From Acidimicrobiia bacterium (GTDB taxonomy: Bacteria; Actinomycetota; Acidimicrobiia; Acidimicrobiales; Aldehydirespiratoraceae), in NCBI GenBank assembly GCA_022819505.1, contig JAJEHD010000014.1, positions 237,685 to 271,831 of the forward strand: 34,147 bases of DNA, given 5' to 3'. Positions 14,751-22,783 of this stretch are shown here, piece after piece. Each line of letters begins with the position of its first letter. Position 1 is the first letter of the stretch. Under the pieces are notes generated by a model. That model was given only the letters and a program-made list of their open reading frames with translations, was not told the DNA's origin and did not search any database. A program made the translations under genes and the position numbers.

Positions 14751-15728
14751 CTATCCGGAGACGCGGTCGCCGAAGTTGTCCCGCAGCACGGTCCCGGCCT
14801 CGGCGATGGCGCCCAGGTCGGTGGCGTCGTGCATGTTGAAGATCATGCCGTCGAGCCCGGCGTCGAACAATGCCGCCACCTGCTCGCACACGCTGTCGCG
14901 GTCGCCCTCCAGTGCGTACCCCTGGTATTTCTCCATACTCATGTCGCGGGTCTGGCGCATCTCCGCGCCGAGCCGGGCCGCGTCGGCCGTGGTGTCGGCC
15001 ATGACCAGCGCGCCGAGACGGGTCTTGGAGATCTCGGCCGGATCGCGGCCGGCCTTTTCGCAGTGGGCCTCGAGCACGTCGAGTTTGTGGCGCACGCCGG
15101 CCGGGTCGCCGAAGATGTTGCAGGCGTCGGCGTGGCGGGCCGCGATCTGCAGGGTTCGCCGCTCGCCGCCCCCGCCCACCAGGATGGGCGGCCCACCGTC
15201 GGAGATGGGCCGGGGACGGTTGAGGGCTCCGGCCACCCGGTGGTGCGGGCCCGACACGGTCGCCGGGCCGCCGTCGAACATGGCCCGGCAGATCCGCACC
15301 GCGTCCTCCAGCCGGTTCATGCGCTCGCCCACGGGCGGGAAGTCGTAGCCGTAGGCGATGTGCTCGGCCTCGAACCAGGCTGCGCCGATGCCGAGCACGG
15401 CTCTGCCTCCCGATACGACGTCGAGGGTGGTGACAGTCTTGGCCAGCAGGGCGGGGTTGCGGTAGGTGACGCCGGTGACCAGGGCACCCAGTCGGGCGGT
15501 CCGGGTCCACGGGGCGAGGGCGGCCAGCAGGGTGTAGGGCTCCAGCATCGGCTCGTGGTCGGAGCCCATCGGCGGGATCTGGTGGAAGTGGTCCATCACC
15601 CACAGCGAGTCGAATCCGCTGTTCTCGGCGGTGGCCGCGGCGGCGCACACCGCATTGAACAGGTCGGCGTCGTCGATGCCGAGGTACGTGAAGCTGGGAA
15701 TGTTGAACCCGAACCGAGTAAGCGTCAT
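14751..15728 (-). CDS. LLM-class F420-type oxidoreductase, 325 aa
   Basis: This is a full-length luciferase-like TIM-barrel oxidoreductase. Diagnostic parts are the N-terminal RFGFNIPSFTYLGIDDADLF, SGFDSLWVMDHFHQIPPMG (about 35-53), the barrel segment LVTGVTYRNPALLAKTVTTLD (about 81-101), the signature VSGGRAVLGIGAAWFEAEHIAYG (about 102-124), and PPILVGGGGERRTLQIAARHADACN. This set is typical of F420-dependent members annotated in actinobacteria. The ATG at 15728 was preferred to an in-frame ATG at 15746 because TATACA would otherwise lie inside the coding region, and because the domain starts here; TATACA then lies 6 nt upstream as a leaderless -10. It heads an operon with the two MFS permeases and diverges from the D-threonine-aldolase-like gene over 47 bp. 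Confidence 0.88.
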   Translation of the reverse strand: MTLTRFGFNIPSFTYLGIDDADLFNAVCAAAATAENSGFDSLWVMDHFHQIPPMGSDHEPMLEPYTLLAALAPWTRTARLGALVTGVTYRNPALLAKTVTTLDVVSGGRAVLGIGAAWFEAEHIAYGYDFPPVGERMNRLEDAVRICRAMFDGGPATVSGPHHRVAGALNRPRPISDGGPPILVGGGGERRTLQIAARHADACNIFGDPAGVRHKLDVLEAHCEKAGRDPAEISKTRLGALVMADTTADAARLGAEMRQTRDMSMEKYQGYALEGDRDSVCEQVAALFDAGLDGMIFNMHDATDLGAIAEAGTVLRDNFGDRVSG

Positions 15729-15732
15729 GATT

Positions 15733-15742
15733 CCTGTATACA
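15733..15742 (-). promoter_or_regulatory. Palindromic CTGTATACAG in the divergent LLM / aldolase promoter region
   Basis: The 47-bp spacer between the divergent genes contains the near-symmetric CCTGTATACAGC. Read on the minus strand it places TATACA (15735-15740) 6 nt before the LLM ATG, suitable for a leaderless -10. It may also be an operator, since GTATAC-centred palindromes are known for GntR-type regulators. Confidence 0.45.
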
Positions 15743-15775
15743 GCATTCCGATCGACGCCTGAACCGTTACAGCCC

Positions 15776-16786
15776 ATGAGGACGGACCCGCGGACCCTCG
15801 ATGAGCTCCAGACGCCGAGCCTGGTGGTGGAGCGCAGCCTGTTCGACGCCAACGTCGCGGCTATGGCCGCGGCCTGGCCCGGATCGTCGCTGCGGCCCCA
15901 TGTGAAGGCGTTCAAGTCGACCTCCATCGCCCGGATCCTGGCGGCCGCAGGCCACGAGGGCTTCTGCGCGGCCACCGTCCGGGAGATGGAGGGCCTGGCC
16001 GCGGCCGGGCTCGGGCACGACCTGCTGCTGGCCAACGAGGTGCTGGACGCGTCGCGGCTCGGTCGTCTCGTCGATGCCGGTCACCGGGTCACGGTGGCCG
16101 TCGACTCCGACGCCACCGTCGCCGCCGCGGCTGCCGGGGGTGTGCGAGAAGTGCTGGTCGACGTGAACGTCGGTCTGCCGCGCTGCGGCTGCCACCCCGG
16201 CGACGCGGGGCGCCTCGCCGACACGGCCCGGGTCGCAGGACTTGAGGTCCGGGGCGTGATGGGCTACGAGGGTCACCTGATGATGGTCGACGCCGCCGCC
16301 AAGGCGGCTGGAGTGCAGGCCTCGATGGAGCTGCTGGTCGGGGCTCACGCAGCCGTTGGGGGTGACGTGGTGTCGGGCGGCGGCACCGGCACGTTCGCAG
16401 TCAACCGGTGGGTGACCGAGCTCCAGGCCGGCTCGTTCTGCCTGCTCGACACCGACTACGCCCGCCTCGACGGCCCGTTCGAGATCGCGGTGTCGGTGCT
16501 GGCCACCGTGATCTCGGTGACCGGCGGCCGGTGGGCCGTCGTCGATGCCGGCCTCAAGGCCTTCGGCATGGATCACGGTCCCCCGTCCTGGCCCGGCGGC
16601 GACGTGATGTTCGTGTCGGATGAGCACACCACCCTGGTCGACACCGACGGCAGCCTGTCTGTCGGCGATCGGGTGATGCTGCTGCCCGGGCACCTCGATC
16701 CGACGGTGGCCCGCCACGAGTGCTTCTGGGTGGTGGACGGAGACGACGTGATCGACCGCTGGCCCGTCGATCTGCGCCACTGGTGA
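15776..16786 (+). CDS. D-threonine aldolase / D-serine dehydratase-like PLP enzyme, 336 aa
   Basis: The protein has the fold-type III (alanine racemase N-terminal) barrel plus the D-Ser dehydratase-like C-terminal domain. The PLP lysine is probably K44 in LRPHVKAFKS, matching the family's RPHxKTHK. Substrate-loop residues appear in DVNVGLPRCGC (129-139) and the phosphate-binding SGGGTGTF (200-207). The C-terminal metal site reads PGHLDPTVARHE: H306-x-D308, as in D-threonine aldolases, rather than the H-x-C zinc site of D-serine dehydratases. This favours a divalent-metal-dependent aldolase acting on beta-hydroxy-D-amino acids, by family knowledge. The next gene starts within its stop codon (GTGA). 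No ribosome site precedes the ATG. Confidence 0.82.
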   Translation: MRTDPRTLDELQTPSLVVERSLFDANVAAMAAAWPGSSLRPHVKAFKSTSIARILAAAGHEGFCAATVREMEGLAAAGLGHDLLLANEVLDASRLGRLVDAGHRVTVAVDSDATVAAAAAGGVREVLVDVNVGLPRCGCHPGDAGRLADTARVAGLEVRGVMGYEGHLMMVDAAAKAAGVQASMELLVGAHAAVGGDVVSGGGTGTFAVNRWVTELQAGSFCLLDTDYARLDGPFEIAVSVLATVISVTGGRWAVVDAGLKAFGMDHGPPSWPGGDVMFVSDEHTTLVDTDGSLSVGDRVMLLPGHLDPTVARHECFWVVDGDDVIDRWPVDLRHW

Positions 16787-18117
16787 CCGCTGTGGAGATC
16801 CCGCCGCTGCGCTCCTCCGCCACGTTCCGCAACTGGGCCGGCAACCAGATGTGCGTGCCCCGCGAGATCCTCAGGCCTGACTCGGTCACCGAGGTGGCCG
16901 CCATCGTGCGGCGGGCCGCCGAGGGCGGGCTGACGGTGAAGGCGGTCGGCGCGGGCCACTCGTTCACCGACGCGGCCTGCACCACGGGGATCCTGCTGTC
17001 TCTGGACCGACTGGACGCGGTGGAGAGCATCGACGCCGCGAGTGGACGGGTCACCGCGCAGGCCGGCATCCGCCTCGATGCCCTCAGCCGCCGCCTCGAC
17101 GAGGCCGGGCTGGCCATGCCCAACCTCGGCGACATCGCCCGCCAGTCGGTGGCCGGCGCCACCGCCACCGCCACCCACGGAACCGGCCTGGGCCTCGGCA
17201 ACCTGGCCACCACGATCGTCGGCATGGACATCGTCGACGGCCGGGGCGAGCTGGTCCACTGCGACGAGCACGAGCGGCCCGAGCTGCTGCGGGTGGCCCG
17301 GGTGGGCGTCGGCGCACTGGGCATCGTTACCCGGCTGACCCTGCAATGCGTGCCCGCGTTCGACCTGCACTCGTCCGAGACGACCGAGCCGCTCGAAGGG
17401 CTGCTCGACGACTTCGAGAACCACATGGCCGGCCACGACCACATGGAGTTCTTCTGGGTGCCCGGCTCGCGCCACGCCCACGTCAAGCGCAACAACCGCA
17501 CCGGCGAGCCCCGCCGTCCCCAGCCTGCGCTGCAGCGGGCCCGCGACAAGCTCCTGTACGAGAACGTGGTGTTCGGGCTGGCCAACCGGACCATCCGGCG
17601 CTTCCCGTCGAGCCTGCCGGCGGTGGCCCGGATGACCCGGGGGGCGGTGGTCCGGCGGGACTACATCGACGCCAGCCACCGGGTGTTCGTGTCGAGGCGC
17701 TTCGTGCGCTTCTACGAGATGGAGTACGCCGTGCCCCGGGAGGCTCTGCCCGAGGCCGTTCGCCGCATCGACTCCCTCGTGAAGGGCCTGTCCGCCCCGG
17801 TGACCTTCCCGGTGGAGGTCAGGGTGTCGGCGGCCGATGACATACCCCTGTCCACCGGCTACGGCCGGGACTCGGGCTGGTTCGCCTGCCATATGTACAA
17901 GGGCACGCCGTACCTGGCCTACTTCCAGGGGGTGGAGGCCATCGCGGCCGACTACGGCGGCCGGCCCCACTGGGGCAAGCTCCACTTCCACGACCACCGG
18001 TCCCTGGCCCCGCTGTATCCCGAGTGGGACCGGTTCCAGCGGGTCCGCTCCGAGCTCGACCCGTCCGGAACCTTCGCCAACAGCTACACCGATAGGGTCC
18101 TCGGGCCGATCGCCTGA
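16783..18117 (+). CDS. FAD-linked oxidase of the sugar-1,4-lactone oxidase type, 444 aa
   Basis: This is a PCMH-type FAD protein related to D-arabinono-/L-gulono-1,4-lactone oxidases. The N-terminal FAD domain shows VKAVGAGHSFTDAA (52-65), where H59 is the likely site of covalent flavin by family analogy, then GDIARQSVAGATATATHGTG and GVGALGIVTRLTL. The C-terminal half has the ALO domain with the conserved PHWGKLHF (about 395-402), a hallmark of the family's active site. It oxidises a lactone or polyol with oxygen or another acceptor; the substrate is not deducible. The start GTG overlaps the preceding aldolase stop as GTGA, so the two are translated together. A SnoaL-like gene follows after 28 bp. 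Confidence 0.87.
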   Translation: MTAVEIPPLRSSATFRNWAGNQMCVPREILRPDSVTEVAAIVRRAAEGGLTVKAVGAGHSFTDAACTTGILLSLDRLDAVESIDAASGRVTAQAGIRLDALSRRLDEAGLAMPNLGDIARQSVAGATATATHGTGLGLGNLATTIVGMDIVDGRGELVHCDEHERPELLRVARVGVGALGIVTRLTLQCVPAFDLHSSETTEPLEGLLDDFENHMAGHDHMEFFWVPGSRHAHVKRNNRTGEPRRPQPALQRARDKLLYENVVFGLANRTIRRFPSSLPAVARMTRGAVVRRDYIDASHRVFVSRRFVRFYEMEYAVPREALPEAVRRIDSLVKGLSAPVTFPVEVRVSAADDIPLSTGYGRDSGWFACHMYKGTPYLAYFQGVEAIAADYGGRPHWGKLHFHDHRSLAPLYPEWDRFQRVRSELDPSGTFANSYTDRVLGPIA

Positions 18118-18145
18118 GCCCCCGCAACCAGTCAGGACGCCAACC

Positions 18146-18592
18146 ATGAACGCCGCATCTCCTGCCGCCGAAGACCGACTGTCGCTCAAGGAGTGGGTGG
18201 ACCGCTTCTCGGGCCATGTGGCCGATCTCCGCTACGACGACGCCGCGGCCATGATGGACCCCGAGGTGAACAGCTTCAGCACCTGGACCGACATCGTGGT
18301 TGGGGTCGAGCACTTCGTCAACGCCCAGTGGCGCAACGTCTGGCCCACCATGACCGACTTCGTGCTAGTCACCGACAAGATGCGGTCCCGGGTGTCGCCG
18401 GACCGCCTGATGGCCGCCGTGATGGTCACCTGGACCTCGACCGGCTACTCGGAGGACGGCACGCCCTTCGACCGCCCGGGCCGCTGCTCTTTCGTGCTGG
18501 TCCGGGACTCCCTCGATGGCCCGTGGCGGGGCGTCCAGGGGCATTTCTCGCTGATGAGAGGCGTCCCCCAGCAGTCCTTCGGCTCCCGCTAG
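18146..18592 (+). CDS. SnoaL/NTF2-like protein, 148 aa
   Basis: This is a cone-shaped alpha+beta barrel protein of NTF2/SnoaL type. The N-terminal helices contain LSLKEWVDRFSGHVADLRYDDAAAMMDPEV, followed by WTDIVVGVEHFVNAQWRNVWP and the strands that end GPWRGVQGHFSLMRG. Such proteins are used as isomerases, cyclases, hydratases or ligand-binding proteins in catabolic clusters. AGGA lies upstream of the ATG. It is 28 bp downstream of the lactone-oxidase-like gene and should belong to the same transcript. The function is not predictable from sequence. Confidence 0.75.
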   Translation: MNAASPAAEDRLSLKEWVDRFSGHVADLRYDDAAAMMDPEVNSFSTWTDIVVGVEHFVNAQWRNVWPTMTDFVLVTDKMRSRVSPDRLMAAVMVTWTSTGYSEDGTPFDRPGRCSFVLVRDSLDGPWRGVQGHFSLMRGVPQQSFGSR

Positions 18593-18622
18593 CCGCTGCC
18601 TCTGGGGATCTACCGGTGCCGG

Positions 18623-18628
18623 TAGCCT
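18623..18628 (+). promoter_or_regulatory. TANNNT box upstream of the haloalkane-dehalogenase-like gene
   Basis: TAGCCT ends 6 nt before the GTG at 18635; no ribosome binding site is present, consistent with a leaderless start and a transcript separate from the preceding SnoaL-like gene. Confidence 0.4.
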
Positions 18629-18634
18629 CGCTGC

Positions 18635-19522
18635 GTGCGTAGTGGTCTTGCCGGTGTTCGGCCGGATTGGGTGTCTGAGGAGTTGTTCCCCTTCGAGAGT
18701 CGCTTCTCCACAACGCCCCGCGGTGAGGTCATGCACTATGTCGATGAGGGCTCGGGGGAGCCGGTCGTTTTCGTGCACGGCAATCCGGCGTGGTCCTTCG
18801 AGTTCCGGCACCTGATCGGGGGACTACGGTCTGAGTTCCGTTGCGTCGCACCCGATCACATCGGCTTCGGCCTCTCGTCCCGCAGCAGCCGCAAGGAAGA
18901 CCACCATCCCGCGGCACACGCAGAGGCGTTCGCGGCGCTGCTGGACAACCTGAACCTGCAGAACGTGACGCTGTTGCTGACGGACTGGGGCGGGCCGATC
19001 GGGCTCGACTTCGCCCGCCGGAACCAGCACCGCGTCAAGCGACTGGTCCTCACCAACACCTGGTGCTGGCCCGTGAATCGCGACCCCCACTTCTGGTTCT
19101 TCAGCAGGATGATGGCGAGCCCGCTTGGGCAGTACCTCATCAAACGGCGCAACTTCTTCGTCAACGGCGTCATGCCCAGAGCGGTCGGCAACAAGCAGGT
19201 GCTGACGTCCGAGGTGATGGAGCACTACCGGAACGCCCAGCCCAGCGCGGCGGCCCGCGCCGCCAACGCCGCCTTGCCGGGTCACATTGTCGGCGCCACC
19301 GGATGGCTCCAGGAGATCTGGCAGGACCGCGCCGCCTTCTGCGACATACCGGCGCTCATCTTCTGGGGCTCCAAGGACATCGCCTTCCGCACCAAGGAAC
19401 TCGACCGCTGGCGCTCAGAGCTTGCCGACATCGAGGTGCACGAGTTCGCCGACTGCGGCCACTTCCTCGCCGAGGAGGCCCCCGAGCGGATGCTGCCGGC
19501 CCTGCGGGCGTTCCTGGGATAG
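18635..19522 (+). CDS. Haloalkane dehalogenase-like alpha/beta hydrolase, 295 aa
   Basis: The chain has the complete haloalkane dehalogenase pattern. The oxyanion loop is HGNPAWSFEFR (48-58), where N50 would be a halide ligand; the nucleophile is D117 in LLTDWGGPIGLDFA, and the adjacent W118 is the second classic halide ligand. The acid is D248 in WGSKDIAF and the base H276 in DCGHFLAEE. The N-terminus (RPDWVSEELFPFESRF) and length are also as in dehalogenases and close relatives. These enzymes release halide from haloalkanes, giving alcohols. Some relatives with the same motifs hydrolyse other esters or epoxides, so the activity remains a prediction. The start GTG follows a TANNNT box. The DUF2461 gene follows by 10 bp. 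Confidence 0.85.
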   Translation: MRSGLAGVRPDWVSEELFPFESRFSTTPRGEVMHYVDEGSGEPVVFVHGNPAWSFEFRHLIGGLRSEFRCVAPDHIGFGLSSRSSRKEDHHPAAHAEAFAALLDNLNLQNVTLLLTDWGGPIGLDFARRNQHRVKRLVLTNTWCWPVNRDPHFWFFSRMMASPLGQYLIKRRNFFVNGVMPRAVGNKQVLTSEVMEHYRNAQPSAAARAANAALPGHIVGATGWLQEIWQDRAAFCDIPALIFWGSKDIAFRTKELDRWRSELADIEVHEFADCGHFLAEEAPERMLPALRAFLG

Positions 19523-19532
19523 GAACGAGGCG

Positions 19533-20216
19533 GTGGAATCACATTTCACTCCCGAGTTGTTCGAGTTCCTCCTCGACCTGCGGGCCAACAACAACCGTGA
19601 GTGGTTCGGTGCGAACAAGGGGCGCTACGAGCGGCACCTGAAGGAGCCACTGCTGGCGTTCATCGAGGACTTCGAGCCGTCCCTGCACTCGATCAGTGAG
19701 CACTTCGTGGCCGATACCAGGACCAACGGCGGCTCCATGTTCCGGATCTACCGCGACGTGCGCTTCTCCAAGGACAAGACGCCATACAAGACCCAGGCTG
19801 CGGTCCAGTTCCGTCACGAGGCCGGGAAGTCGGTCCACGCGCCGGGCTTCTATCTGCATCTGGCTCCCGACGAGGTCTTCGCCGGGGTCGGTCTGTGGCG
19901 GCCCGACTCGGCGGCGCTGGGACGGATACGCGAGCGCATCGTCGCCGATCCGCCGGGCTGGGAGGCGGCGGTCACCGATCCCGGGTTCGTCGAGGAGTTC
20001 GACCTGGAGGGTGACTCGCTGAAGCGCCCGCCCAAGGGGTTCGATCCCGAGCACCCCCGCATCGAGGACCTCAAGCGCAAGGACCACGTGGCCACATGCA
20101 TGTTCGACGAGGAGGAGGTCACCCGACCGGGATTCATCGACTCTTTCGCCGACGCCTGCCGCACGGCCTCGCCCTACATGGAGTTCCTGACACAGGCGGT
20201 AGGCCTGCCGTTCTGA
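19533..20216 (+). CDS. DUF2461 (TIGR02453) family protein, 227 aa
   Basis: The protein matches the widespread, uncharacterised DUF2461 family in length and motifs: FTPELFEFLLDLRANNNREWFGANK-type N-terminus (quoted in two parts, FTPELFEFL and NNNREWF), MFRIYRDVRFSKDKTPYKT (about 69-87), GFYLHLAPDEVFAGVGLW and a C-terminal LKRKDHVA segment. No catalytic role is established for the family. A GTG start at 19533 preceded by AGGAACGAGG is used. It follows the dehalogenase-like gene closely, so the pair is likely one transcript, but no functional link is known. Confidence 0.88.
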   Translation: MESHFTPELFEFLLDLRANNNREWFGANKGRYERHLKEPLLAFIEDFEPSLHSISEHFVADTRTNGGSMFRIYRDVRFSKDKTPYKTQAAVQFRHEAGKSVHAPGFYLHLAPDEVFAGVGLWRPDSAALGRIRERIVADPPGWEAAVTDPGFVEEFDLEGDSLKRPPKGFDPEHPRIEDLKRKDHVATCMFDEEEVTRPGFIDSFADACRTASPYMEFLTQAVGLPF

Positions 20217-20272
20217 GCCTTGAGAATCAGCCCACCCACTGTCGGGCGGTCGATCCGAACACCATGACCGTC

Positions 20273-20288
20273 ATGCCTGTTCGGGCAT
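20273..20288. terminator. Possible bidirectional terminator hairpin
   Basis: ATGCC-TGTTCG-GGCAT forms a short hairpin (5 bp plus a T-G pair) in the 122-bp gap between convergent genes. It is followed by only a weak T stretch. Nothing else is apparent in this gap. Confidence 0.3.
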
Positions 20289-20338
20289 TTGATCCGGGCG
20301 AGAGGGGTGCGGAGTCCACCGCTCGTGGCTAGACGACG

Positions 20339-22153
20339 TCAGGTTGTGGGAACGTAGTGGAACCCGCGGCCCCTTCGGTTCGGGCGGCTCCCATCCAGGT
20401 GCCCGGCATCGGCAAGTGCCGCGAGCATCTGAGCTGCGTGCGACGCGGTGACGCCGGTCAGGTCGGCGGCCTCGGTCGAGGAGATGCGTCCCCTAGCCCG
20501 GGCGTAGTCCAGCATCACCGACTCTCGTCCGGTGCGCGTGGCGAGCCGTCCGAGTTTGCGGGCAAAGTGTGCGCGGACATCGTCCGACAGCCGGAGCGCC
20601 GGTGGGTGACCATCGGGGCTGCCGTGGACATTCTCCATGATCGGCATTCCGTTGACTCGAACCTCGCCGACGACCTGCTGGAGCATCGACAGCGTCTCCC
20701 GGACAGGTCTCTGTAGCACCGGAGCCGCCGAGTCGGCGTCGGCCCAGCCGTGGTCGAGCAGGCGGTCCACGAGCAGCAGCAGGTCCAGATCGCCCTGCGG
20801 GGAGGACTCGAGCATGCCGATGAAGTCGAGCCATTCCCGGTCCGGCTCGCCGCCGATCAGTGTGACCCGAACGTACGGGCCGTCGACCTCCGAGAACACC
20901 GGGGGCGGGTGGCCCAGAGAGAGCATGGACGCCGTCATGCGGTCCACGCCGATCCCCTCTCGCTCGCCGAGCCGCATCGCCGCCATGGCCTCGGCGAGAC
21001 TTCGATACCGGGGCGCCGCGGGGTGAGTGATGATGTTCGAGGGGCCGACCCCGCCGATGAAGCCTCCCGGGGAGGTGACGGTCAGAACGGATCCGACATG
21101 CTCGACGGTCGTCGGTTGCCGCGAGTTCCAGTCGCGGTGGACGATGCCGTTGACCAGTGCCTCCCTCATGGCGCGCGGCGGGATGGAGTTGATCTGATGC
21201 ACCGCGAAGCCGTCGGGCACATGCACCACGGCGTTTGCGACGTCCATGGCTTGCTCCACCGCGGCGAACTGCTGCAGCAGCGGACGACTTCCCAACTGTC
21301 GACGGCTGTAGAACGGCCCGAAATCGTCGCTGAACCCATCGGACCAAGGCCGCCCGTCACGGGGCACCCGATGCGTGCTGTCGCCACCGGGGACCTCTCG
21401 CCGGATGTAGTCGATTCCGATCTCGGGCGTTCCAACGAAGAGCAGTGATCCTGCGTTGGTCAGTCGACCGTCGGCATCGACGAGGTTGAGACGGCGGATC
21501 ATGTCCTCGCTCGTCGCCGTCACCAGATCGCTGCCATAACCGCTCCCGTTGCTGCTCTCGCGCATGTACCGCCTAGCGACGTCGACCGCGGCCTGATCAA
21601 CGTCGGCCAGAGAGTGAGACGACGGCTGTGCCGACCAGTCGAACCCGCCGCGATGCAGCCTTCTGTCGTTCCACGATGTGAGATCGATGTCGACGCAATT
21701 GTCGTTCAGACGCCAGCGGTAGCGTCCCCTGTAGGGGATCGGCTCCCAGGCCTCGGGCGTGGACAGCACCAGCAGGCGGCAGCCGTCCAGCACCAGTTGC
21801 CGGGCGAAGACGGTCAGCTTGCGCTCTGTCAGCTGGAAGATGCGATGACGGAGCCACTCCGGGTCAAGCTCCGTGCCGATCCTGACACCGTCGTCGGACA
21901 CGCCCAGGACGATGGCGCCGCCGCCCGGTGTGTTGGCCATGCAGGCCATCTCGCCTGCGAGGTATTCGGCGGCTGCCTCGTTCTCACGGCTTGCCGGCAG
22001 GGTCCTACCGCGCCGATCGCGACGGCCGGGCTCCTCCTTGACGTCCACATGGGTCGTCTCGACCTCCGCGGGGGCGCGACCTTGCTCCAAGAGATCAAGC
22101 ACCAGTTGAATCTGGTCATCGAGTGCGGCTGGCGACCCGAATCCTGTGGACAT
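20339..22153 (-). CDS. AlbA_2 / HATPase_c_4 domain protein (Schlafen-AlbA-type putative regulator), 604 aa
   Basis: These COG2865-like proteins combine an N-terminal AlbA_2 (Schlafen-like) domain, a GHKL-type ATPase segment and a winged helix. Here AlbA_2 covers about 30-165 with HVDVKEE (35-41), NEAAAEYLAGEMACMANTPG and GGAIVLGVSDDGVRIG; the ATPase signature MREALVNGIVHRDW lies at 329-342; a winged-helix-like segment with DLTGVTASHAAQMLAAL occurs near 560-590. Such genes are usually called transcriptional regulators or ATP-dependent DNA helicase-like, with a possible link to defence; the activity is unproven. ATG 22153 was chosen because GAGAGGG precedes it; ATG 22171 lacks a ribosome site. 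Base composition of its promoter is AT-rich compared with neighbours, which hints at acquisition. Confidence 0.8.
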   Translation of the reverse strand: MSTGFGSPAALDDQIQLVLDLLEQGRAPAEVETTHVDVKEEPGRRDRRGRTLPASRENEAAAEYLAGEMACMANTPGGGAIVLGVSDDGVRIGTELDPEWLRHRIFQLTERKLTVFARQLVLDGCRLLVLSTPEAWEPIPYRGRYRWRLNDNCVDIDLTSWNDRRLHRGGFDWSAQPSSHSLADVDQAAVDVARRYMRESSNGSGYGSDLVTATSEDMIRRLNLVDADGRLTNAGSLLFVGTPEIGIDYIRREVPGGDSTHRVPRDGRPWSDGFSDDFGPFYSRRQLGSRPLLQQFAAVEQAMDVANAVVHVPDGFAVHQINSIPPRAMREALVNGIVHRDWNSRQPTTVEHVGSVLTVTSPGGFIGGVGPSNIITHPAAPRYRSLAEAMAAMRLGEREGIGVDRMTASMLSLGHPPPVFSEVDGPYVRVTLIGGEPDREWLDFIGMLESSPQGDLDLLLLVDRLLDHGWADADSAAPVLQRPVRETLSMLQQVVGEVRVNGMPIMENVHGSPDGHPPALRLSDDVRAHFARKLGRLATRTGRESVMLDYARARGRISSTEAADLTGVTASHAAQMLAALADAGHLDGSRPNRRGRGFHYVPTT

Positions 22154-22175
22154 CGCACCCTCTCTCTCCATATCG

Positions 22176-22218
22176 AAAATGTGGCTGGAGGTCCTGTTGA
22201 GCACTATACCCACATTTT
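22176..22218 (-). promoter_or_regulatory. Promoter of the AlbA_2 gene with flanking inverted repeat
   Basis: AAAATGTGG (22176-22184) and CCACATTTT (22210-22218) form a 9-bp perfect inverted repeat. Between the arms the minus strand has TATAGT (22203-22208), a good -10 box. A regulator bound to the arms would cover the promoter; autoregulation by the winged-helix protein downstream is possible but inferred. The rest of the spacer up to 22360 is AT-rich and holds nothing I can name. Confidence 0.5.
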
Positions 22219-22360
22219 GTGATCAAAAAAGACGGATGAGTCTTCTCATTGGCCTATCTGCTAAATTATTGACAGCAAATATGTGAGTACGGGAAGGCCG
22301 TGCACATGGCGAATGGTCCAGCGTGTGCACAGCACGCGCGGGACGTGGAAGGGCCCTCGT

Positions 22361-22783
22361 TCAGGCGAGGGCGGCTTGCAGGCCGGCTGCGTACTTCTTG
22401 CGCTGGGCCTTCACCATCAGCGGCACGAACGGCCGCATGACGATCCACGGCCCCGACGGCGCCATCTCCAGGTCCATGGCGATGCGGGTGCCGCCGTCGC
22501 CGGTGTCGCTGAGCCGGTAGGTGCCCGCCACCGGCCACGACGTGTCCTCGGCGCACACCCAGGTGATGGACGAGCCGTCCTGCACGGCGGTGATGCGGAA
22601 CTCGACCTCCTGGCCGCGGTTGGTCTGGCGGTAGACGGCCCCCACCGTGCCGGCGGTGCCCGACGTCAGTTCGCAGGTGCCGATGTCGTGGCGCCACTCG
22701 GCCTGGTTGGCGGCCTCGGCCAGGTAGGCGAACGTCCGCTCCCGGTCGGCGGCCACATCGATCTCGACAGTGCAGGTGCTCAT
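22361..22783 (-). CDS. SRPBCC-family protein, 140 aa
   Basis: This is a compact helix-grip protein: STCTVEIDVAADRERTFAYL (strand and first helix), a WRHDIGTCELT segment, GAVYRQTNRGQEVEFRITAV strands and a long last helix from about 110 ending KYAAGLQAALA. It is typical of the polyketide cyclase 2 family, which includes ligand-binding proteins and a few cyclases. The start ATG overlaps the stop of the ornithine-cyclodeaminase family gene as ATGA, so it is the last gene of the long coupled operon. Its role is unknown; it may bind a hydrophobic intermediate. Confidence 0.8.
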   Translation of the reverse strand: MSTCTVEIDVAADRERTFAYLAEAANQAEWRHDIGTCELTSGTAGTVGAVYRQTNRGQEVEFRITAVQDGSSITWVCAEDTSWPVAGTYRLSDTGDGGTRIAMDLEMAPSGPWIVMRPFVPLMVKAQRKKYAAGLQAALA

